DNA of 64,000 nt, from NCBI GenBank assembly GCA_003116875.1, contig BCKT01000006.1, positions 806,001-870,000 on the forward strand. Reading direction: 5' to 3'. Below, piece after piece: positions 21,661 through 32,600 of this stretch (position 1 is its first letter; each line of letters opens with the position of its first letter). A model generated the notes under the pieces. The model ran no database searches, was not told where the DNA came from, and saw nothing but the letters and a program-made list of their open reading frames with translations. Source of the DNA: Takashimella koratensis (Eukaryota > Basidiomycota > Tremellomycetes > Trichosporonales > Tetragoniomycetaceae). A program made the translations under genes and the position numbers.

Positions 21661-24375
21661 CTAATCGACACGGCGCTCGCGACCACCAGCGAGCGCGACA
21701 ACGGGCTGTCCGAACTCGTCAGTCGGCTCGTCGGTCTGTTCACCCGAGACATCCTTCCCATCCGCTGCGTTCTGAGCGTTCGTGAGCCTAATGTTCTTCG
21801 TGAGGAAGAAACAAAAGATTGGGGGGAAAATAGCGACGATCACAGCGCCCAGAACAAGACGGTACATGACGTTTTGGTAAGCTGCGATCGCGCCGATTCG
21901 GATCGGGTCGGTATCTGGGTAGCTCGCGATGATTGTGATTGACCCGAAAAGGTCGTTGAGGAGGGTCTGGTTGGTAGTGGGAACGTTGAGTGCGAGTTCC
22001 TTGGGCATGTATTCGGTCCAGATACCCGTGGCGGCGGCGGAACCGACAGAGTTGCCGACTTCAGTAATGAGGAGAACCATGGCAGTGACCGTCGCAACAT
22101 CGACGTGGGCAACAGCAGCTTGCGCAGAGACTTGAATAGCAATAGCTGCGAAACCACCACCGAGACCCTGAAGGACTTGACACATGACAAGCTCGGCGGT
22201 GTTACCGGATGCGGAACGAGCCTTGAGCATGAGACCGACACCGAGCAAGCGGATGAGGAGACCAGCGAAGAGCATCCACTGAAAAGAAGGTTAATGAGTT
22301 TGTACTCCAGTCCGGAAACGGTCTGCTCGGTCTCACCTTGAAGCGACGGGTAGCGTACATGATCGCACCGCCCATGATACCAAAGATGGTGAGAGCGAGC
22401 GACTGCGTAGCCGAAAAGTAGGTCAAGTTGGTGATCGACCAGTTCTGGGTGACGTAAACGTAGCTAAGGGTGGGACATCAGCAATGGCTCTGATACACCC
22501 TCTTTCATGTGTTGGGACTCACGAGTAGAGGTAGGTGTACTGGAGGTAGAACGAGACAAAGTCGAAGAAACCGATCAAGCACGCGCCGAGGATCGGGAGG
22601 CGGCGAAGCCATCGCATAGGGAAAACGGGCTTGCCGGGGACGAAGAACTCGTATGCGAGGAAGCAGGGGAAGAGGATAGCGCCAATGATGATCATGGCGA
22701 GCTGAGAGATGACATCAGCTGTGTTCGAAGAAGCTTGACACGGTCGGTATCACTCACCATGCTCGGGTTGTGCCACTGGTTCTTGGCCTCGGGAGCGAGA
22801 CCGAGAGGCAAGAGGATGAGAGCAAGCGAGCAAGCGACGAGAATGAGACCGACAAAGTCCATGTCGATGCAAGCGTCCTTGATAGTCTTGGTCCAGTTCC
22901 TACAACCTGGTCAATGAAGAGAAAAGGCGGTACGGACTCGAGTTGGGACTCACTTGGTGGGCTGGCGGCCGTATCGGATACGGTGGAGGCGCTTGGCCTT
23001 CCACTGTGCCCAGTTGAGGCAGACAATGATGGGCATGAGAGAGACGGGGATGAGGATGGCGAACTGTGACGATGATTTGAGTTAGATATATAGTACTGAC
23101 ACCAGCAAAGTTCACCGGCACTTACCATGGCGTAACCCCATCGCCAGTTGGGCAGGATGTGACCAGCGATCTGGGCAGAGACAAAGTTGTTGATGATGAA
23201 CGGCGCCGAAACGAGACCGGTAACGAGACCACGCCATCGGAGAGTCGTGATATCTGCGATGATGATCTGCTGCAACATCTGGAGACCAGTGTACCCGAAC
23301 GCCTGTGAAAGAGTTAGGTCATGCTCAAGCATCGATGGGGACTAGGTGGGCACATGCGTGATAGTGGGATAGAGGGTATGCGTTAAAAAGTGGCGGGAGC
23401 TCACGTAGAAAATCTCGCCAGCCGCGATCTGGCCGATCGAGTTGGCAGAGGCGATGATAATCTGAAACAAGGGGTTAGCGGCGTTGCAGCGACGGTAACG
23501 GTGTGACGAGAGGAGATACTTACGTAGCCAACGACGTAGAGGATAGTGACAACGATGAAGCTCTCACCACGGCCGATACTGAAGAATGTCAGCTAGGTAT
23601 TGAAAGGTTGAATGATGGTGGAGATTGTAGGGTGTATATGCGAAGGAAACGAAAGAGGTTGGTAAACACTCACACGTCGGCAAGCTTGGCCATGAATGGT
23701 TTACCAACGGCAATAATAATAGCCTGCGCGGTGGAGATGGTACCCGAGAGCGAGTGCTCGAGAACAGATGAGGTGCTGTGGATCGTTAGCAAGGGTACGA
23801 CGACATTATCGTGCCGATCGGTGCGAGATCGAAGGGAGGGGGGAAAAGTGGTGGGGGGGGGGGGGGNNNNNNNNNNNNNNNNNNNNNNNNNNNNNNNNNN
23901 NNNNNNNNNNNNNNNNNNNNNNNNNNNNNNNNNNNNNNNNNNNNNNNNNNNNNNNNNNNNNNNNNNGGGGGGGGGGGGGGGGGGGGGGGGGTGACTTACG
24001 CGTAGGAGAGGTATTGCCAGGTAGTGACACCGTCAAGGGAGTAGATGTATGCGGAGAGACCGATACTGCATTTGAGAGGGAAGTATCAAGTCAGCAACCT
24101 TCTCGATGTCATGATGCGTGATGACGCTCAGAAACGAAAGGACATCGTGCGATGGTGATTTGGGCTCGGTGTTGATGGGGAGAGTCTACTCACCCGATGA
24201 AGAGGAACCACTTGCCCTGCGGGCCCCAGACGGACGCAGCGGCCTCGACTTTGGCAACACCAGTGAGGACCTCGGTAGACGACGCATCGTCGTCGGATTG
24301 CTCGTACCCCAGTTCAGGGGCGGCGTTCTCGAGGTCCCGAGGTTTCTTGTACTGGTCTTCTTCGACGTTGGACAT
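21661..24375 (-). CDS. SIT1: Siderophore-iron transporter, MFS ARN/SIT family, 604 aa
   Basis: Plasma-membrane (or endosomal) proton symporter that imports ferric siderophores. Eleven exons: 24375-24194, 24065-24000, 23775-23674, 23578-23524, 23461-23405, 23302-23126, 23063-22954, 22899-22758, 22701-22523, 22463-22337, 22278-21661; every junction keeps phase. After a hydrophilic acidic N-terminus of about 57 residues come the ARN/SIT signatures YIYSLDG.TT..Y..YA.SS and FMAKLADVIGRGE. Further matches are IIIADITTLRWRGL, APFIIN.FV and the late IWTEYMPKEL, with about 14 membrane segments and a polar C-terminal tail. Exon 2 is followed by an intron that holds a long C-tract and the 100-N assembly gap; the coding sequence is not affected. 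Four iron-GATA sites upstream indicate repression in iron-replete cells. The substrate siderophore cannot be told. Confidence 0.93.
23853..23991 (+). other. Assembly gap (100 N) flanked by G homopolymers
   Basis: Fourteen G residues (23853-23866), exactly 100 N (23867-23966) and twenty-five G residues (23967-23991) lie in intron 2 of the siderophore transporter, starting about 8 nt from its splice donor. The round gap size is a placeholder. On the coding strand this is poly(C). Confidence 0.95.
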
Positions 24376-24557
24376 GGTGGGTAAGGTGTGGTCGAGAGGT
24401 GGAGAGGAGGGTCGAGTGGATGGTATGGTATGTAGCCCTGGTGGGGAGTACGCCTATAGGTCGATGCCTTTCTTGCGAGGCCGGATCGATGAGGGCGAGG
24501 GAAGGGCGTGGATGGGAGAAGAGAGATGGTAGGGTGTGGAGCCAGTCGTGTTTATAA

Positions 24558-24566
24558 TTATCAGAT
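24558..24566 (-). promoter_or_regulatory. Iron-GATA site ATCTGATAA, about 185 bp upstream of siderophore transporter
   Basis: Plus strand reads TTATCAGAT, so the element ATCTGATAA is in the same orientation as the gene. It is an exact match to the extended site of fungal iron GATA repressors. Confidence 0.65.
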
Positions 24567-24942
24567 TCGACTACCAATTTTTTTTACTTTATTTTTGCTT
24601 CCTTTTCGTATGCAGTCTGATGCATACACCTGGTTGTTAGATTCTTGCCCTGACCCGTTCGGACGGGGGTGAGAGTGGGGGTGGGTACGGTGGGTGCGTG
24701 GATGGGGAACGGGGGATGGGGGATGGACAAACTGAATGGGATGCAGGATGGGACGAAAACAAAAAATAATACTGGCCAGGGGTCGAGGGGGGGAAGAGGG
24801 CAAGCGGGAGAGCAGAGGAAGAGTGGATGATGAATGCCGATTTCACCAAGCAGCCGGGGGGCGCACCTAGGGTCCCGGTCCGTCCGTGTCCAAGCCCGTA
24901 CTCGAGTGACTCTGCTCTCGTGCCCCGTTCTGCTCCGACTGC

Positions 24943-24951
24943 TTATCTGAT
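24943..24951 (-). promoter_or_regulatory. Iron-GATA site ATCAGATAA, about 570 bp upstream of siderophore transporter
   Basis: Plus strand reads TTATCTGAT. Exact match to ATCWGATAA, in gene orientation. Confidence 0.6.
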
Positions 24952-25074
24952 TGTGGTAAAAAAAAAAAATGAATGGAAAATTTCATCATCCCAGGGGCAC
25001 ATCCCTTCGCGCCCTCTTGCTTCCCTTGCTTCCCCCACCTCCCTCACCCTCCTTTCGTATCCCCGCTTCGTCTA

Positions 25075-25083
25075 ATCAGATAA
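25075..25083 (+). promoter_or_regulatory. Iron-GATA site ATCAGATAA, about 700 bp upstream of siderophore transporter
   Basis: Exact ATCAGATAA on the plus strand, opposite to the gene and 124 bp from the previous site. Confidence 0.6.
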
Positions 25084-26382
25084 ATTTCGGCCGACCGCAG
25101 CGAGTCACACCACACCACATGTAACCCCCATCTCCAACGCATGACCGTCGACCTCTGGACCCTCGACGGTGCCGTTCCTAACCTATTCCTCGGTTCTGGC
25201 TCCACAGCTGAGGCTTCCAGCTGTCTCCCGCTCGTTGCTCGATGATCAAGGCGTGTCGATGGGTCGATGACAGTGTCGATGACCACCGTCATCATTCTCA
25301 GTCTATTTTGGACCCGTCGCGACTTGTCGGCTCGCTTCGTATGGCCACAGGCAACGCCCTCTCAACCCGCGGACGCGTAGACGAGGAGAGGGAGTGCTTC
25401 GCCCATGACGGGTTGAGGACATGCGATAGACAGAGCTGGCCTGGAAGAGACAGGACACGATCTTAAGAAAAATATACACCCGTCGGCCTGCCAAGCCCGT
25501 CTCCCTTCCCTTCTCGCTTGCACCCTTTCGCACTCGCATCAAACCCATCACATTCCCAACCGACAGAAAAGGACGGGCCCTGGGGGTTTAGGAATCCAGA
25601 AATCCATCAACGAGGACCAAACTCTCGCTTCCCGTTTCTCTGGATTCGGGCGCTCCAGGGCTCTTGGGCCTTGAGATCGCCCGTAGTCGGCCGTGGCGTA
25701 GATTTGAGGGTCACGTCGCAAATCAACTTCTTGCTTCTTACTTCTTGGGTTCTCCCCTCGGTTACATGCTTCTGGGAGGACAAGAAGCTGCGCACACAGG
25801 GAAAAGACCACTCCTTCCCACTGAGACTGAGAGATTGATGGACGGGATTGATGGAGCATTGGGCCCAGACCTCGGGTGGTCTCGGACTCAAGCTCGGCTT
25901 GGCACATCCTAGGCCCTGGTCAAGGCTGTGGGCTTTATTCGGGATTGAGGCAGGGGCGTTAGGGTCGATGGAAAGCTGGGTCGACTGAGTCGGCGTGGCG
26001 GCCTGGTCAGACGAGTGATTTGTGTCAGGCTTGCGGCAATACACCTCGGGTCCTCGATTCGTCGGTATCTATCGACTTGGCGTTCTCCTTACCTACCCTT
26101 TTGTTCCGTCGTTGCATCACTGACAGCCACTGTGGCTACCTCCTTCTTGGCCTAGCCTGCCGATGGTCGCGCGATTTGACTAGCGCCACGCTTCAACTTA
26201 CGTCGGCGGTGCCTATCTGCGAGACGTCATGGGTTAGATCTTCCTAGCTGGTTATGTATTACGCTGCATTGACAGGGCAAAGGTGGAGATTGGGAGGGGA
26301 CCTCAGAGATGTTAGCTGGCAGTCACTGCTCAGGTGACTCTCGGAATCATCAAAGCACCTACTCGCGACACAGTGACGGCTT

Positions 26383-26391
26383 TTATCAGAT
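26383..26391 (-). promoter_or_regulatory. Iron-GATA site ATCTGATAA, about 2 kb upstream of siderophore transporter
   Basis: Plus strand reads TTATCAGAT. Exact match; the most distal of the four, about 400 bp from the end of the zinc transporter gene. Confidence 0.45.
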
Positions 26392-26794
26392 TAAGCAGAA
26401 CTGACGACACTCTACGTCTCCAATCACGAAATCGCAACAAAACACCGACTTACGCAAACCACCTGTGTATCCTAGCCAATATTCCACTCTCTCACATCTC
26501 ATGTCCAAGCTCGTCTATATCATATCCCTATTCCCTCAGCCTACATAGATCCCCATTCCAAAGTCTCGCTACCCCTGATGTGAAAGCGTCAAACTAGGAA
26601 AGGGGAGGTGGTACACAGTTCGTTCGTGGTTTCCAATTTTTGAGATAGTCATCGTGTGTGATCCAAATTTCTTCTGTCTTGCCAAGGAGCAGGAAAGAAG
26701 GGAAAAAGTGATGATGGCGGTGGTGATGGTGGTGTCTCTTGCTTCACCCAAAACCGGTGACACGCCATGGACAAAGCTTGAGCGTATTCCGTAT

Positions 26795-28757
26795 TTAGTG
26801 GGTGTGATCTTCGTGCTCGTCGTGCTCCTCAACGTCGACAAGACGACCGTTCTTCGCCGGAGTCGGGGGACAACACGTGTCCGTCCCACACTCCTCTGGC
26901 GGGCACCTAATCAAGCAAGCCATCTCGTCGTCGACATCATCGTCCGATTCCGAAGTCGTAAACTCTGGCTGAATGGTCACAGAGTGAATTCCGTGGTCAT
27001 GCAGCTCGTGTCGGATCCCATTGGCAACAGTCATGTAGTCTGAACCGGGGGTGATCAAGACGTGGACGGAGGCGACAACAGTGGTCTCGGATAATTGCCA
27101 GACGTGAAGCTCGTGGACGGATACGACACCAGCAACGCCCTTGATTGATGTTCGAACGGCTTCGAGGGAGACGTGGTTGGGGACACCCTGCATGAGGATG
27201 TACGACGCCGACTTGACCAAAGGGAGAGCAGAGGAGAAGATGATGCAGGTGATGATGAGGGAGACACCGGGGTCAAAGTAGAGCGTCCATCGACCTTCGC
27301 AGAACCAGATGACGAGACCCGCGGCAATGACACCGACATTGCCAAGAGCGTCACCGAGGACGTGCAGGAAGACACCGCGCATGTTCATCGAGCCGTGGCT
27401 GTGACCGTGTCCATCGTCGCCGCCGTGGCTGTGCCCATGCCCGCCGTGAGAGTGGTCGTGACCCGCGTGGGAACCGCCGCGCTCCGCATCGTCTGCAGAC
27501 TTGGCCATGTGTACGTGCTTGTGAGCGTGGTCATGTTTGTGGCCAGCACCGTGGGCGTGGTCATGGTCATGGTCGTGGTTGTGCGCGTGCTCCTCGTCGT
27601 GGGCGTGATCATGCTTGTGGCCAGTCTCGTTCTGCACCGCAGAGTCGACAGCGGTGGAAGTGGATGCGGCGGATGATGATGCGGCCATAGCGTCGGCAGA
27701 GGGAGGAGGCAGAGTCTGGTTGGATCCAGGCGCAGGCGGGATGGCGCTGGCACTTGACTGACGACCGGATCGAGGGCGGCTGGTAGAGTCTCCACGCTTG
27801 CCACGGCGCGACATGGACTGGTGGCGAACGTGTTGGACAGGAGGCGGGCTGCGCGCAAAGTTCTCGTCGAGTTGGTGCTGGTGGGCGGCCTCGATGATCT
27901 GCGCGCGCACCTCTGCAGGGTGCTGGTAGAGCGACGGGATGGAGTCCGCGCGGGGTCGGCCAGGGGGAGGAACAACCTCGTCCTCGGCGCCAGGCAGCGC
28001 GACGGGTCCGTGGGAGTGTCCGTGGGAGTGTCCGTGCTCTGAGGGGAAGAGATGACGGATTCGTTAGATATTGACCAAACAAAGCGGGAAGCAAGAAGAA
28101 TGACCAGGGACTCACCGTGGAAGAGGAAAAGGCCAACAATGTTACTCAGCAAACCAAGCGAACCAACAATGACGATCAACTTGGCGTTGGAGATCTCTGC
28201 GGTTGCAAGCGTGTTAGTGTATGTTGGAACTATCATGGAGGAGGCGGCTGCGGCATGACGTACCTGGCGGGGCAAAGATTCGGCCGACAGCCTCGAGCGC
28301 GATGGAAACGCAAAGGGCGACGAGGAAGACACCGTTGATGAGCGCACCGAGAATCTCGGCACGTTGCCACCCGTACGAGTTGGCGTTGGACGAAGGGGAG
28401 GTAGCGAGTTTGATCGTGTAGAGCGCGACGACGAGGGAGAGCACGTCGCTGTGTAGGTGGTTAGTGTGGGTGGCGCGGGATGACGACGGCTTTGGTGGGT
28501 TTGATTGGGTGGGGAGCAGAGAAGGAGCCTTACTTGAGCATGTGGAAAGAGTCCGCGACGAGCGCGAGCGAACCAACGGCATAACCAACGATCAGTTCCT
28601 ACGATGACGGGTCAGTCAAGAGTACTCGTGAAGGTGTGTGTTGCATACCGCGACGAATGTGAAACGTGATGAGTACCCTCGATCGACTTACGAGGAAGAA
28701 GAAGGCCGTGTCGATGACCAAGAGGGTAATGATTCTGGCCTGTCGTGAGAACGGCAT
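26795..28757 (-). CDS. ZRC1: Zinc transporter of the CDF family, ZRC1/COT1 (SLC30A) type, 546 aa
   Basis: Proton-coupled Zn2+ exporter that loads zinc (and cobalt in yeast) into the vacuole for detoxification and storage. Exons: 28757-28692, 28598-28534, 28448-28264, 28196-28116, 28038-26795. Six membrane helices are evident. The zinc-site HxxxD pairs are present in helix 2 (ADSFHMLND, 41-45) and helix 5 (HVLGD, 358-362). The loop between helices 4 and 5 is very long (about residues 130-348). It has a short EHGHSHGHSHG segment, a Ser/Pro/Arg-rich spacer, then about 75 residues dominated by His/Asp/Gly. The cytosolic C-terminal CDF domain follows (ELHVWQL, then VTIQPEF) and a Cys/Asp/His-rich tail (CGTDTCCPP, DEHEDHTH). 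The last exon carries most of the protein. Confidence 0.94.
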
Positions 28758-29660
28758 GATGGGCAAGAGGTCGATATGAACAAGGATGAAGATGTAGTGA
28801 AAGAGAAGAGAGAAAAAAGTCGGAGACCACGACTTTTTATTTGGTCGTGTTGTTCAAGTGTCCAAGTGGTGACTGATCCAACAGAGAGTGAATTGAATTT
28901 TCTCGTTCCGTGGTTGATAATTACCCTGTGCCGTTCCGAGAAGTAAGATCTGGTCTATCGGGCGGGCGGCGGCCTGGCGGCGAAGGCGAATAGAGAGGGA
29001 CTGGGCGTGGTCTAGAGTACAGCAAGGTTTAGGATGAGTGAGTGGGTGGTGGAGAGGAGTGAAGAGGTGGATGATATCCTTAGAAAGTGGTCGAGGGCGA
29101 GGTGGGCAAGGAAGGCGGAGCACAAGGGGAGGAGCTCTACGGCAAAAATACAAATGGGTCACACACACACACACACACACACACATCGGCCGTCGCCGCA
29201 GGATGATGGCAGATGACGACCTCGGGTCTTCGGTCCAATTTGATAATGACGTGTACAAGAATCCCTTATCACTAACGTGTACCCACCTGGGACCGGCTGA
29301 AAGACGTTGTACTAAGCGCCGGCCGGATCATGCAACGTCTGTGCAGCCGACGACAACAGCAGCCCAGATTCCAATTCATCCTCCAGTCTCCAGTCTCCAG
29401 TCTCCAGCTCACAAACCTCGGTCACTCATAGTGACAGCAATCACCAGACCCGTCGACCCACCCACCCCCTCAACCCCGGTAATGTAGCCCGGCTCGTCGC
29501 TCGACTTGCCTCTTCTCCTTTGTCCATATCGCCTGCCTACCCAAGTCGCGATCGACGTCGTCTCTCCCTTTCTGCTTGCCGCTCGTTATCACCCCACCCC
29601 ACCTCCACCCTCTACTCCCCTTCTCTTCTCAATCTCTTCCCTCACCTCCTACCACCCGTC
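28758..29660. promoter_or_regulatory. Divergent promoter of the zinc transporter (-) and the lysine-catabolic gene (+)
   Basis: This 903-bp divergent region contains a (CA)13 microsatellite and, toward the plus-strand gene, a C/T-rich leader (about 29440-29660). No specific binding site was recognised. Confidence 0.5.
29160..29185 (+). repeat. (CA)13 microsatellite
   Basis: Perfect 26-nt CA repeat in the divergent intergenic region. Confidence 0.95.
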
Positions 29661-32600
29661 ATGCTCGCAACTCTCCGTATCACACGACGACCCCCACTTC
29701 TGTACTCAACCTACTTTGCCAGGCGACACCTCACGACTCTCGGGATCCGGCGTGAAGACCCTGGCCGGATCTGGGAACGTCGCGCCCCTCTGACTCCCGA
29801 GGATGTCGCGAGACTTCGAGACGATGTTGCTAGTCGAGGTGGGGACGAGTTGCGCGTGTTGGTCCAGACCTGTCGAAGGCGGTGTTTTAGTGACGACCAG
29901 TACGCCCGAGTAAGTCGTGTGCGGCAACTGTGAACTAGGACTTGCAATAGTATCCTACATCATCTCCAAACTCTCTGACCGATGTCAGAGCGGATGCTCA
30001 CCCTCTCCAGTCCGGCGCCGAAGTCGTCGAGGAACTAGAAGATGCAGACCTCGTGCTTGGACTGAAAGAACCTCCCCTCTCGCAAGTGCACTCACTCACC
30101 TCGATCTCGAAAGAACGACGATGGATGATGTTCTCCCACACTCACAAGGGCCAGGTAAGCTACATCCCTTGAAAGTGAGACTCAGCTTACACACAGGTCA
30201 GGAATACAACATTCCTTTGCTTAGCGCCTTCCTTGACCCCGTCGCGGGACAGACGTTGATCGACCACGAGCTGTTGACGGTGCCCGCAGGGTCGGGGTTG
30301 AAACGCGTCGCGGCGTTTGGGTGGTTTGCAGGTGGTAAGCTATAACTCCCAGAGCTCACAGGAGCGCCTGAAGTTTAATGGTGTATTGAGAGGAATACTG
30401 ATCTGTTTCATCTATTATACAGCTGTCGGAGCAGGCGAAGGGCTGTCTGCTACTGGTCTCGGTCTGCTGCGGCGAGGAATTGCCCACCCTCTACTGGTAA
30501 GATCGACCTAGCTCGTCGATGAAAGAACAATGATTTGACATTGACCGAGAACAAACATTTTGTAGCACCTGCCACGGCCGTACACATACGCGTCTCTTGA
30601 GAAATTCAGAGCGGCGTTGGCAGAGGTTGGGAGAGTCGTGGCGTCGAGTCCGCCTACCCGCGCACCTATCGTCATCGGCTTGACAGGGTGAGTGAAGCTA
30701 AGCATGTAAAAGACCGGTAGAGCTAGCTAACGACCCGCGAGCAGAGCTGGGAACGTGGCCGAAGGGGCGAGAGCGATGCTCGATAGCCTTGGAGCGAGAT
30801 GGGTTCTGCCGGAGGAGTTGCCTAACCTCGAACTATCTAGCTGTGTAAGTAACTCCTCTACCATATCCACTGATCTTTTTGGGACAGATCTACGCCTGTG
30901 CAATACCGCCACGGGCGTACCTAGAGCGCGTGGACGGTACCTACGATCGAACCGACTACTACTCATCACCCAGCGCCTACCGGAGCGTCTTTGCCGAGAA
31001 GGTGAGCGAAGGTGGTTAACGCATCGAAGCTAACTCGAGGCAGATCGCGCCATACGTCTCGTGCCTTATCAATGGAGCAGGGTGGCAGCCTGGCTTCCCA
31101 CGGATCTTGTCAGATAGCGATATGGACGTGCTCACGAAGGGTGGAGAGCAGCATCTTGTTGCTGTTCAGGACGTCAGCTGCGATATGAAGGTGAGTATCA
31201 ATGAGATAGGGTCGAGCAGTTCGAGATGAGCTGAGAAGAGGCTGACTTGGTCGCAGGGAGGGTTGGAGTTTGTGGATCGTCATACGACAATTGATAGCCC
31301 CAGTTTCGAGGGACCCGGGGGCATTTTGATCGGTTCGACGGATATCCTTCCATCTGAGCTACGTGAATATTAGACATAGCCCTGATATATTAACACCTTG
31401 AGACAAAAGTACGAGACTCTTGCTAACATTATCTTTGCCACGGACATGGACAGCTGCCGACGCCTCTCGACACTTTTCCGAACGGATCTATCCATATGTC
31501 CTGCGAGCAGTATTGGGGGAAGCGGATCTGGACTCTATCGACGAGACGATCAAACGCGCGACAATTGTTCGTCATGGCCATCTGACACCGGCTCACACTG
31601 CGCTCGGTCACAAAGTGGCAGCGTGGCGGCAGACCGCCGAGGCTGTCAACGGCCAGTCCTCGATCCAGACCCCGTCCTCGTCCATGCGAAAAGAGAAGAA
31701 ACGTGTTCTTTTGCTCGGAAGCGGTCTCGTTGCAGGCCCCGCAGTCAACGTCTTCCTCGACCGACCCGATATCGCACTCACGATCGTTAGCAATAACTTG
31801 ACAGAGGCGACAGCTCTTTCCCGCGGTCTTGCTGCCACGGCACTACTCGACGTCTCAGATGAACAGGCACTATCGGAGGCTGTCAAGGCCGCAGAAGTGG
31901 TCGTTAGCCTCCTCCCGGCGCCGATGCATGTCCCTGTCGCTCGGCAGTGTATCAAGCACAAGAGGCATCTCGTTACTGCGTCTTATATCTCACCTGAAAT
32001 GAAGGCTCTGGATTCTCTGTAAGTGGGGGTATGGGTGAAGCAGTCACGGGGTGAAGAAGTGGAAGAGGGGAAAGCTAACGATAGACTTGGGCAGGGCGAA
32101 AGATGCCGGTGTGACACTGCTAGGCGAGTGCGGACTAGACCCAGGTATCGACTCCATGTTCGTGTCGGCAGCAGGGAAATCACATTCATTATTAGGGCTG
32201 ACTGGTCGCTGGTTAGGGCGGCGATGCGTATCCTCGACCGAGCAGCCAAGCAAGGACTTAAAGTCGAGTCTTTCGTGTCATGGTGTGGCGGACTACCAGA
32301 GCCTACCGCAGCGGATGTGAGTAGTCCAGAGTTAGAGATAAGCATGGAGTTAAATTAAGCCCGGTATTAGGTCCCATTGGGGTACAAGTTCTCGTGGAGT
32401 CCAAAGGCCGTCTTGACGGCTGCCTTGAACGACGCGAGGTTCAAGCTTAACGGCGAGGTACGTACCTAGCATATCACCTATGCGAGTGATAATGCTCAAA
32501 TATTGACTGCCATGGCTTGTGTGGTGGACACGATCGTAGATACGGGAGATAGCAGGGGACCAACTCCTTGCGTCGCATTTCCACGACGTTGATCTGTGGC

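Larger units (their letters stand above)
24376..26794. promoter_or_regulatory. Large upstream region of the siderophore transporter with four iron-GATA sites
   Basis: 2.4 kb separates the transporter start (-) from the 3' end of the zinc transporter (-). No coding gene was supported. It holds four exact ATCWGATAA elements (listed separately) and pyrimidine-rich tracts close to the start codon on the coding strand. Confidence 0.7.

Noticed and set aside
25518..25912. Overlapping ORFs upstream of the siderophore transporter
   Set aside because: No family resemblance, no splice structure, present on both strands; treated as non-coding promoter DNA.
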